Below are positions 16,566 through 20,270 of a stretch of DNA of 20,270 bases, piece by piece. The notes under the pieces were generated by a model, which ran no database searches, was not told the origin of the DNA, and saw nothing but the letters and a program-made list of their open reading frames with translations. The stretch is from a virus. A program made the translations under genes and the position numbers. Position 1 is the first letter of the stretch; each line of letters starts with the position of its first letter. The stretch covers positions 1 to 20,270 of the IMG/VR virus record IMGVR_UViG_3300025815_001586. The stretch is one strand, 5' to 3'.

Positions 16566-16664
16566 ATGAATAAAAATAAAAAGTATGTTGATACTAATAA
16601 ATGCAATAAGAATAAATTTCAAGATACTTATTGTTATATATGCGATATTGTTCACATTGCTTAA
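16566..16664 (+). CDS. Mini-protein, 32 aa, cysteine-containing
   Basis: A short ORF with ATG at 16566, four bases after an AGAAAGGA box. It starts MNKNKKYVDTNKC; cysteines at 13, 23 and 26 (CYIC) plus His30 form a possible CxxC...H metal site. The first 20 residues are very Lys/Asn-rich. The stop is three bases from the next hairpin of the family. Size makes it uncertain by itself; the strong ribosome binding site, the repeated ORF-hairpin arrangement and shared CxxC motifs of its neighbours argue that it is real. Function unknown; a small zinc-binding protein acting on a host target is a guess. Confidence 0.5.
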   Translation: MNKNKKYVDTNKCNKNKFQDTYCYICDIVHIA

Positions 16665-16666
16665 TT

Positions 16667-16711
16667 ATCACTCAGTATTCTGCTGACTTAAAAGTCAGAA
16701 TACTGACTGAT
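16667..16711 (+). repeat. Bulged hairpin 3 (H3)
   Basis: Stem CAGTATTCTG (16673-16682) with CAGAATACTG (16696-16705), 5' bulge CTG (16683-16685), ACT/AGT and loop TAAA. Below, ATCA-C-T pairs with A-C-TGAT with a single C·C mismatch (16671/16707). It starts three bases after the stop of the 32-aa ORF. No U-run follows. Confidence 0.88.
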
Positions 16712-16749
16712 ACTTAATGTATCTTTATCTATAAAAGAAAGGAAATAAA

Positions 16750-16974
16750 ATGGATAAATTTAATAACAAAAAAGTATGTCGTGTATGTAAGCGAGAAATC
16801 GTCTTTAAGAAAGACGCATACTGGAAACCAGCTAAAAATGGAGTAACTTATCCATTAAATATACACTATGGTGCTTGCACAGAAAGTGTATATCTTAATG
16901 GCTTAGACGCTTGGAAAGTTTCTAAGCAAGAACTTACACGTCTAGATAAATTACAATTAGCACTATTTAGATAA
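16750..16974 (+). CDS. Small zinc-finger-like protein, 74 aa
   Basis: Starts at an ATG with AGAAAGGA nine bases upstream. Cys10 and Cys13 (CRVC) together with His39 and Cys43 (IHYGAC) give a C-x2-C-x25-H-x3-C pattern, a credible single zinc site of the treble-clef or ribbon type. The rest is Lys-rich with a helical C-terminus (ELTRLDKLQLALF). Likely a small nucleic-acid- or protein-binding factor, but no family was recognised. It is the longest of the mini-proteins between the bulged hairpins: H3 lies 39 bases before it and H4 two bases after its stop. Confidence 0.8.
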   Translation: MDKFNNKKVCRVCKREIVFKKDAYWKPAKNGVTYPLNIHYGACTESVYLNGLDAWKVSKQELTRLDKLQLALFR

Positions 16975-16975
16975 T

Positions 16976-17022
16976 TATCTAACTGCCTTCAGCAGACTCT
17001 TGAGTCTGAAGGCAGATAGATA
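16976..17022 (+). repeat. Bulged hairpin 4 (H4)
   Basis: Stem CTGCCTTCAG (16983-16992) with CTGAAGGCAG (17006-17015), 5' bulge CAG (16993-16995), ACT/AGT and a CTTG tetraloop, a known stable loop sequence in RNA. Below, ATCTA/TAGAT pair around one A·A mismatch (16982/17016). It begins two bases after the stop of the 74-aa gene. Its stem is unlike H3 at nearly every position, yet the geometry is the same. Confidence 0.88.
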
Positions 17023-17039
17023 CTTATTAGAAAGGATAT

Positions 17040-17057
17040 ATGAAAGTAAGTATATAG
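17040..17057 (+). CDS. Possible 5-residue leader peptide (MKVSI)
   Basis: ATG at 17040 follows a full AGAAAGGA box (17029-17036) of the type used by neighbouring genes, but a TAG stops it after five codons. The stop overlaps the first base of a folded region. It could be a leader peptide that positions a ribosome before the RNA structure at 17057-17179, or a decayed gene start. Too short to call from sequence alone. Confidence 0.25.
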   Translation: MKVSI

Positions 17058-17179
17058 TTGCAATGATACATACTCTTGAGTAGGGAGTTTATGACTTGAG
17101 TATGAGTAGCAACCAAAGGTACAAACCAAGGGGAACATAACGCTGAGCATAACCAGAGTTCCCTTGATGAAAGGAAAAC
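17057..17179 (+). ncRNA. Two-hairpin RNA leader of the 27-aa ORF, possible switch
   Basis: Hairpin one: GTTGC (17057-17061) with GCAAC (17109-17113) outside CATACTC (17069-17075) with GAGTATG (17098-17104), enclosing a 22-base loop. Hairpin two: CAAGGG-GAAC (17127-17136) with GTTCCCTTG (17158-17166), one bulged G, and a 21-base loop with two CATAAC copies. CCTT in the 3' strand of hairpin two (17162-17165) can instead pair with AAGG (17171-17174) of the ribosome binding site, with loop GATGA. The two pairings exclude each other, the layout expected of a translational switch. No known riboswitch class was recognised. Confidence 0.5.
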
Positions 17180-17180
17180 T

Positions 17181-17264
17181 ATGAATGATGATGTATTATA
17201 TTGTCCAGCTTGTCTGGAACCAGAAACTAATGAATGTATGTGTTACATTCTAGTTATGGTGTAA
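17181..17264 (+). CDS. Mini-protein, 27 aa, with two cysteine pairs
   Basis: ATG with GAAAGGA six bases upstream. Cysteines at 8 and 11 (CPAC) and at 19 and 21 (CMC) could bind one zinc ion in a knuckle of minimal size. The C-terminus is hydrophobic (YILVMV). The stop is immediately followed by bulged hairpin H5. Reality is supported by the RNA leader, ribosome binding site and the same ORF-hairpin arrangement as its neighbours. Function unknown. Confidence 0.5.
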   Translation: MNDDVLYCPACLEPETNECMCYILVMV

Positions 17265-17265
17265 C

Positions 17266-17312
17266 TATCTAACAGCAGTCTGCTGACTTAAAAGTCAGAC
17301 TGCTGATAGATA
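17266..17312 (+). repeat. Bulged hairpin 5 (H5)
   Basis: Stem CAGCAGTCTG (17273-17282) with CAGACTGCTG (17296-17305), 5' bulge CTG (17283-17285), ACT/AGT, loop TAAA. Lower part ATCTA/TAGAT with an A·A mismatch (17272/17306) at the same position as in H4. It begins two bases after the stop of the 27-aa ORF. Confidence 0.88.
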
Positions 17313-17340
17313 TTTATGAAAATTAACTTGAAAGGAAGTT

Positions 17341-17427
17341 ATGAAAACTATAAATATAAATACATATTGTCACGAATGTGATAGTAGTCACGAAAGTGAC
17401 TATATATATTTACAATATCATCAGTAA
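17341..17427 (+). CDS. Mini-protein, 28 aa, with CxxC...H motif
   Basis: ATG at 17341 with GAAAGGA six bases upstream. Cys10, Cys13 (CHEC), His17 and His27 could form a small zinc site; the remainder is Tyr/Asn/Ser-rich. It has no membrane segment. The stop is one base before the next hairpin (H6). As with its neighbours, the call depends on ribosome binding site and arrangement more than on length. Confidence 0.45.
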   Translation: MKTININTYCHECDSSHESDYIYLQYHQ

Positions 17428-17484
17428 ATATATATCAATCAGTTGTCTGTAGACACTCGTGTCAGACAACTGACTGATATATAT
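17428..17484 (+). repeat. Bulged hairpin 6 (H6)
   Basis: Stem CAGTTGTCTG (17440-17449) with CAGACAACTG (17463-17472), 5' bulge TAG (17450-17452), ACA/TGT, loop CTCG. Lower part is an AT-rich helix of about 10 pairs with one A·C mismatch (17438/17474). It begins one base after the stop of the 28-aa ORF. Both the loop and bulge differ from H2-H5 while the geometry is kept. Confidence 0.88.
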
Positions 17485-17527
17485 AGTTAATATGTATATC
17501 AATTTAGCTAACAGAAAGGATATAACA

Positions 17528-17800
17528 ATGGCTAAAGCAATGGACCCAGTAGTTTGCGGACTTACTGGCAAAACACTAACCGAATGGCGTGAAAGACTAT
17601 TCGTTCAAAGATATATTGGAGGAAAGTTACAAACTATTCCATTATATCTTGATGTCAATGCAATAATAGAATTGCATAGACAATCTCCAACATATATCGC
17701 TAAGAAATCTGGCGATAGTGCAGAGGCATCTGCACCAGCTACTGAAGAAGTAGCTGTTACCGAAAGCACTGAAGTGCTTGAGGAAGTAGCACCCTATTAA
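17528..17800 (+). CDS. Small protein, 90 aa, acidic disordered tail
   Basis: The frame is open from 17492, but the ATG at 17528 is chosen because AGAAAGGA lies eight bases upstream and no binding site precedes the earlier ATG. Residues 1-60 look folded, with a start (MAKAMDPVVCGLTGKTLTEW) followed by basic residues (RERLFVQRYIGGKLQ) and a short strand-helix (LDVNAIIELHRQ). Residues 62-90 are Ala/Glu/Thr/Val-rich and acidic (ATEEVAVTESTEVLEEVAPY), probably disordered. No family recognised. Confidence 0.75.
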   Translation: MAKAMDPVVCGLTGKTLTEWRERLFVQRYIGGKLQTIPLYLDVNAIIELHRQSPTYIAKKSGDSAEASAPATEEVAVTESTEVLEEVAPY

Positions 17801-17818
17801 AATCGTATAGATTTTATA

Positions 17819-17844
17819 GTGCCTATGTTGTATAATGTAGGCAC
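17819..17844 (+). other. Small intercistronic hairpin
   Basis: GTGCCTA (17819-17825) pairs with TAGGCAC (17838-17844) around a 12-base loop. It stands 18 bases after the stop of the 90-aa gene, but it lacks the 3-base bulge of H1-H6. It is followed by a mixed A/T sequence, not a U-run, so termination is doubtful. A weaker AT-rich inverted repeat follows (ATAGT...ACTAT, about 17856-17873). Confidence 0.5.
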
Positions 17845-17898
17845 AATAAAGTTTATAGTGAATATATACTATGAGCTTTACAAAAAAGAAAGGAAACT

Positions 17899-18108
17899 AT
17901 GGATATAAATAAAGTTCGTAATGCATTAGAAACATTATCTGCAATTCTAAACGCTGACCAAATAGGACAGCTAGAAAGAATGGTAGCACAAGGTGTTATT
18001 AATCATCACGAAAACGTAGCAAGTAATCGTTCTGAAACAGATTTACAACAGCTTGGTATAGATGCAAAGCTTGATGTAGATATGTCATTCTACGAGGACC
18101 CGTTTTAA
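17899..18108 (+). CDS. Small acidic protein, 69 aa
   Basis: AGAAAGGA lies six bases before the ATG. The N-terminal half is an amphipathic helix pair (NALETLSAILNADQIGQLER) and the C-terminal third is acidic (AKLDVDMSFYEDPF). No cysteine, membrane or catalytic motif. Function unknown; hairpin H7 follows. Confidence 0.75.
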   Translation: MDINKVRNALETLSAILNADQIGQLERMVAQGVINHHENVASNRSETDLQQLGIDAKLDVDMSFYEDPF

Positions 18109-18120
18109 TTAATCCATATC

Positions 18121-18165
18121 GTTGCGTCTGTCGTTGTTTACTTATGTGTCAACGACAGACACAAC
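18121..18165 (+). other. Long intercistronic hairpin without bulge (H7)
   Basis: GTTGCGTCTGTCGTTG (18121-18136) pairs with CAACGACAGACACAAC (18150-18165), 15 of 16 pairs with one C·A mismatch, around a 13-base loop. It lies between two small genes as H3-H6 do, but has no 3-base bulge and a large loop. The next ribosome binding site (GAAAGGA, 18170-18176) is just outside the stem. No U-run follows. Confidence 0.8.
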
Positions 18166-18180
18166 TTATGAAAGGAAACT

Positions 18181-18387
18181 ATGTTAAATATAAATGACAA
18201 ACTAGACAGCTTAACTGAACAACAGTTAAAAGCTGTTATTAAATGGACACTCAGTGATTTGTATAGAACAGTGCATGAATACCAGGGACTTAATGAATAT
18301 GTTAAAGGTTGGTGTTCAATGCTTGACGAAGCTATTAAATATCAAATAGATAAACAATACAATTCAACTGTTAACGAGGAGGAATAA
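18181..18387 (+). CDS. Small helical protein, 68 aa
   Basis: GAAAGGA lies before the ATG. Mainly helical and charged (DKLDSLTEQQLKAVIKWTLS), with a KGWCSMLDEAI segment in the middle and an acidic end (NEEE). The terminal Glu codons GAGGAGGAA also serve as the Shine-Dalgarno box of the next gene, whose ATG is two bases past the stop. Function unknown. Confidence 0.78.
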   Translation: MLNINDKLDSLTEQQLKAVIKWTLSDLYRTVHEYQGLNEYVKGWCSMLDEAIKYQIDKQYNSTVNEEE

Positions 18388-18389
18388 AT

Positions 18390-18737
18390 ATGCGTATGTA
18401 TACAGACAGTGCAGATGCTATCAAAGCTTATGCAGAAGAAGTTAATTTTGACTTATCTAAATGTGATGAGGTAATTGAAATTAAGGAAAGCGAAAAATCA
18501 AGAGGTGGTTTGCAGATTAAATTTCCTAATTATAATAACAAACTTATGACAGTTACAATACATCACACTTGGGGAGATTTGTTTGACATTACATTTCATA
18601 CCAGTGATAAAGGAGAACAAACAATTAATGATGTTTTCTTTGATGATTTAATGGCAACATTTAATGCTTTAAAAGTAGCAATGACTGGTGTTACTAAAGA
18701 AGAATGGAGAGATATTTTATTTAATGAGGGAGAATAA
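18390..18737 (+). CDS. Hypothetical protein, 115 aa
   Basis: Starts seven bases after GAGGAGGAA. An alpha/beta layout: N-terminal helix (SADAIKAYAEEVNF), then strands (LQIKFPNY, LMTVTIHHTWGDLFDITFHT) and a C-terminal helix (FDDLMATFNALKVAM). This might be a small ferredoxin-like or SH3-like fold, but I cannot name a family. The stop overlaps the next start (TAATG). Found in a run of small early-type genes; it may be an inhibitor of a host function. Confidence 0.8.
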   Translation: MRMYTDSADAIKAYAEEVNFDLSKCDEVIEIKESEKSRGGLQIKFPNYNNKLMTVTIHHTWGDLFDITFHTSDKGEQTINDVFFDDLMATFNALKVAMTGVTKEEWRDILFNEGE

Positions 18738-18886
18738 TGATTACAGACGTTAAAAAACTAGTAGCAATTATAAATGTATTACGCAAACAAATAGACGTAG
18801 CATTTGAATTATTAACACCTGAACAACAGGCATATTTTTTAACTGCTATTAAAACTATTGGCGAACCATATAAAGAGGAGGAATAA
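18737..18886 (+). CDS. Small helical protein, 49 aa
   Basis: A gene fitting exactly between its neighbours: its ATG shares one base with the upstream stop, and its own stop shares one base with the next start (TAATG on both sides). The product is an amphipathic helical protein (VKKLVAIINVLRKQIDVAFE, then LLTPEQQAYFLTAIKTIG) ending KEEE. The terminal GAGGAGGAA doubles as ribosome binding site for the next gene. The perfect fit makes it convincing despite its size. Function unknown. Confidence 0.75.
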   Translation: MITDVKKLVAIINVLRKQIDVAFELLTPEQQAYFLTAIKTIGEPYKEEE

Positions 18887-19164
18887 TGGATACAAAAACT
18901 AGTCTTATTGAAATGTTAAATTCTATAGAAAAATCTATAGAAGCACTTCATCATAGACAAAAATTTATTGGTAAAACACAGCTGTTAATTGTTCAACATT
19001 TATCAGATAAAGATGAGGAGTTTGAAAAACAATTTATCTTACAATCTTTAATGGACAATAAATTGCGTAAAGGTTTTACCGATTTTGTAATGGAACAAGA
19101 TGATTGTCCAGACAATATTAAGACATTGTTAATGGACATATCAATGGCAATGGAGGAGGAATAA
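18886..19164 (+). CDS. Helical/coiled-coil protein, 92 aa
   Basis: Charged and mainly alpha-helical from end to end (SLIEMLNSIEKSIEALHHRQ, then DKDEEFEKQFILQSLMDNKL), probably a small helical bundle or coiled-coil dimer. One cysteine, no metal motif. Ends MEEE, again encoding GAGGAGGAA for the following gene; the stop overlaps that gene's ATG. Function unknown. Confidence 0.8.
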   Translation: MDTKTSLIEMLNSIEKSIEALHHRQKFIGKTQLLIVQHLSDKDEEFEKQFILQSLMDNKLRKGFTDFVMEQDDCPDNIKTLLMDISMAMEEE

Positions 19165-19775
19165 TGCCTAATTGGACAGACAATACAATAGAAATCAGTG
19201 GTGCTGTAAAAGATGTTAATGATTTTATGGATACCATTACAAACAAAGTTACTGTTGACGGAGAACCAGAAGTTATATTTAATTTAACTGATTGTTTTCC
19301 TTTACCTACAGAAATGAAAGAATTACATCAAGGTAGTCGTGAGATAGATGGTGTTAAATGTGACGCATGGTATGACGATGCAGATGGAGTAAGACCATTG
19401 CTTGATGTAACTAAGAATGAACTCATTGCTAAGTATGGTGTATATGCACCTATTGATTGGCAATATAGATTTTGGGGAACTAAATGGGGAGATTGTAATA
19501 CTGAATTATTATCAGACATAACATCCCAAGGTACAAGAGAACTTGTATTTACATTTGAATCTGCTTGGGGAGAACCATTTATGTTACTCAATGACATAGC
19601 TAATAAATATAACTTATCAATAATTAATACTGTTCGTCACGAGTTTGAAGATGATGAAGTTACTACTGAGTATCCTTGGACACCAGAAGAAACACTAGAT
19701 GTTTATCGTGACCATAGAAAATTATTAGATAATAATAAAGAAATGCTAAAGAAAGTGGTAAATGATAATGCTTAA
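19164..19775 (+). CDS. YubB/Api92-like ferredoxin-fold protein (DUF1281-type), 203 aa
   Basis: The start MPNWTDNTIEISG matches the hallmark MPNW-x-x-N-x-(L/I)-x-(V/I)-x-G opening of the YubB/Api92-like family. Two further family marks are present: WGTKWG at residues 104-109 and FESAWGEPF (131-139). Length is typical. These proteins occur on conjugative plasmids and phages; their biochemical role is not established, as far as I know. The C-terminal 40 residues are acidic/charged and probably helical. Translation is coupled to the previous gene (TAATG with GAGGAGGAA upstream). It overlaps the next gene by 14 bases. Confidence 0.85.
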   Translation: MPNWTDNTIEISGAVKDVNDFMDTITNKVTVDGEPEVIFNLTDCFPLPTEMKELHQGSREIDGVKCDAWYDDADGVRPLLDVTKNELIAKYGVYAPIDWQYRFWGTKWGDCNTELLSDITSQGTRELVFTFESAWGEPFMLLNDIANKYNLSIINTVRHEFEDDEVTTEYPWTPEETLDVYRDHRKLLDNNKEMLKKVVNDNA

Positions 19776-19995
19776 AGAATTATTAATAGAACAGTACGCA
19801 CATTGCGGAGAATGTTTAAGAGAAAAACCAGATGATATAGCACCAGTTGATTATGCTAAATACTCAATTGGTATTACTAAAGACAAATCATATGTTCAAG
19901 TATGGTGCGAACATCATCAAGGAGAAGTTGCATTGTTACAATTAGCAAAACCATTAGATATAACTAATAGTTGTAATTGTGAACACTGCGAATAG
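19762..19995 (+). CDS. Small cysteine-rich protein, 77 aa (probable zinc binding)
   Basis: Overlaps the end of the YubB-like gene; the first ATG (19762) or the one two codons later (19768) may be used, and no strong binding site separates them. Cys15/Cys18 (CGEC), Cys49 with His51/His52 (WCEHH) and Cys71/Cys73/Cys76 (CNCEHC) offer ligands for one or two zinc ions. The middle is beta-rich (YSIGITKDKSYVQVW). Its shape resembles zinc-ribbon proteins found among phage early genes, and it extends the theme of small CxxC proteins at 16566-17427. Function unknown. Confidence 0.78.
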   Translation: MIMLKELLIEQYAHCGECLREKPDDIAPVDYAKYSIGITKDKSYVQVWCEHHQGEVALLQLAKPLDITNSCNCEHCE

Positions 19996-19998
19996 TTT

Positions 19999-20270
19999 CA
20001 ATGCAGAACCACTGTAGTTGATAACGCAAGAGCTACTTACATTGCTAGTTTATAAGGTTGTTCATGCCTTTCCCTTGCTAGCCGTAAGACCAAAATGTAG
20101 GTAGCTTGTAGCACATGAGTAGTTCTTTACTCCGACTATTTGTGTGTTACAAGCTATCTATGTAAAACGAGTAAGTACGGAAAGAGAAATTCACGCAAGT
20201 GATGTCCTGCTAGAAAACTCGTAGTAGATAGCTTGTAGCACATAGGTATGTCGACCATTTGGTAATCAAT
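19999..20270 (+). ncRNA. Large folded non-coding region with repeated hairpin arm, runs off window
   Basis: No coding frame of note, but successive helices cover the stretch. CAATG (19999-20003) pairs with CATTG (20040-20044) enclosing GTAG/CTAC. GCTAG (20044-20048) pairs with CTAGC (20078-20082) enclosing AAGG/CCTT. An 18-pair helix joins TAGGTAGCTTGTAGCACA (from 20098) to its partner (about 20141-20160), with two G·U pairs and an inner GAGTA/TACTC stem. ACGAGT (20167-20172) pairs with ACTCGT (20217-20222) enclosing a TCAC-GCAA-GTGA hairpin with a GNRA-type loop. A second copy of the 20-base arm (about 20224-20243) starts another hairpin whose partner must lie beyond 20270. The G·U pairs fit plus-strand RNA. 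It could be part of a large ornate phage RNA; the class is not known. Confidence 0.55.
20096..20243 (+). repeat. Repeated 20-base element GTAGRTAGCTTGTAGCACAT
   Basis: Two copies, starting near 20098 and 20224, differ at one position (G or A). The first is the 5' strand of a long hairpin; the inverted partner at about 20141-20160 carries the complement. The spacing is about 126 bases, matching the hairpin plus the GNRA-containing domain between them, so the structural unit may be tandemly repeated past the window edge. Confidence 0.75.

Noticed and set aside
16385-17484. Integron-like attC recombination sites
   Set aside because: Hairpins with one-sided bulges placed after small ORFs recall attC, and H4/H5 begin with ATCTAAC, which matches RYYYAAC. 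However the 3' side lacks GTTRRRY (it reads GATAGAT), H3 and H6 lack both, and no integrase is present.
16385-17484. CRISPR array
   Set aside because: The repeats are structurally alike but differ in sequence, and the spaces between them hold ORFs of unequal length.
16385-18165. Intrinsic transcription terminators
   Set aside because: None of the hairpins H1-H7 is followed by a run of U; several have A/G-rich sequence or a ribosome binding site directly after the stem.
19328-19597. 89-codon minus-strand ORF
   Set aside because: Antisense to the recognised YubB-like gene and without a binding site.

Overview
This AT-rich window is a piece of a tailed double-stranded DNA bacteriophage. The evidence is a terminase large subunit, portal, scaffolding protein and the start of a major capsid protein in canonical order, plus many small overlapping genes. 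No host gene, tRNA, integrase or insertion sequence was seen. Ribosome binding sites of the form AGAAAGGA, repeated before most small genes, fit a host whose 16S rRNA ends in ...CCUCCUUUCU (Actinobacteria, Alphaproteobacteria and Bacillota rather than enteric Gammaproteobacteria). Together with the low GC this suggests an environmental, perhaps marine or freshwater, phage; the host itself is an inference.

The minus strand from about 16090 down to 1 is one late (structural) operon: a promoter (TTGTAA-17-TATAAT), terminase (14099-16021) with an N-terminal zinc-binding and helix-turn-helix extension, portal, two small proteins, a 1907-residue giant protein, four medium proteins without recognised domains, then a gap of about 200 bases with its own TATAAT box and a folded RNA, then scaffold and capsid. 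Most junctions overlap (four TAATG stop/start overlaps), so translation is coupled. The giant and the four following proteins are probably internal or ejected virion proteins; this rests on position and size only.

The gap 16022-16565 is a divergent control region. It holds the late promoter, a probably structured RNA element (about 16112-16290), a rightward promoter with GTCAA/TTGAC half-sites around its -35 box, and two long hairpins.

The plus strand from 16566 to 19995 is the opposite arm, probably early or accessory. Its first half (16385-17528) is the most unusual part: tiny ORFs, four of them 27 to 74 codons long with CxxC motifs, separated by a family of six hairpins that share one architecture but little sequence. 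Each has a lower stem of 10 or more pairs, a 3-base bulge always on the 5' side, three pairs, and a tetraloop. Four start within 3 bases of a stop codon, and one buries the next ribosome binding site. A second possible RNA switch lies before the 27-residue ORF. The second half (17899-19995) is a compact run of small genes, ending with a YubB/Api92-like ferredoxin-fold protein and a cysteine-rich protein. The right edge (19999-20270) is a further non-coding, highly folded stretch with a repeated 20-base arm that runs off the window.

The best candidate for something undescribed is the bulged-hairpin / mini-zinc-protein array, followed by the folded RNAs at 721-874, 17057-17179, 16112-16290 and 19999-20270.
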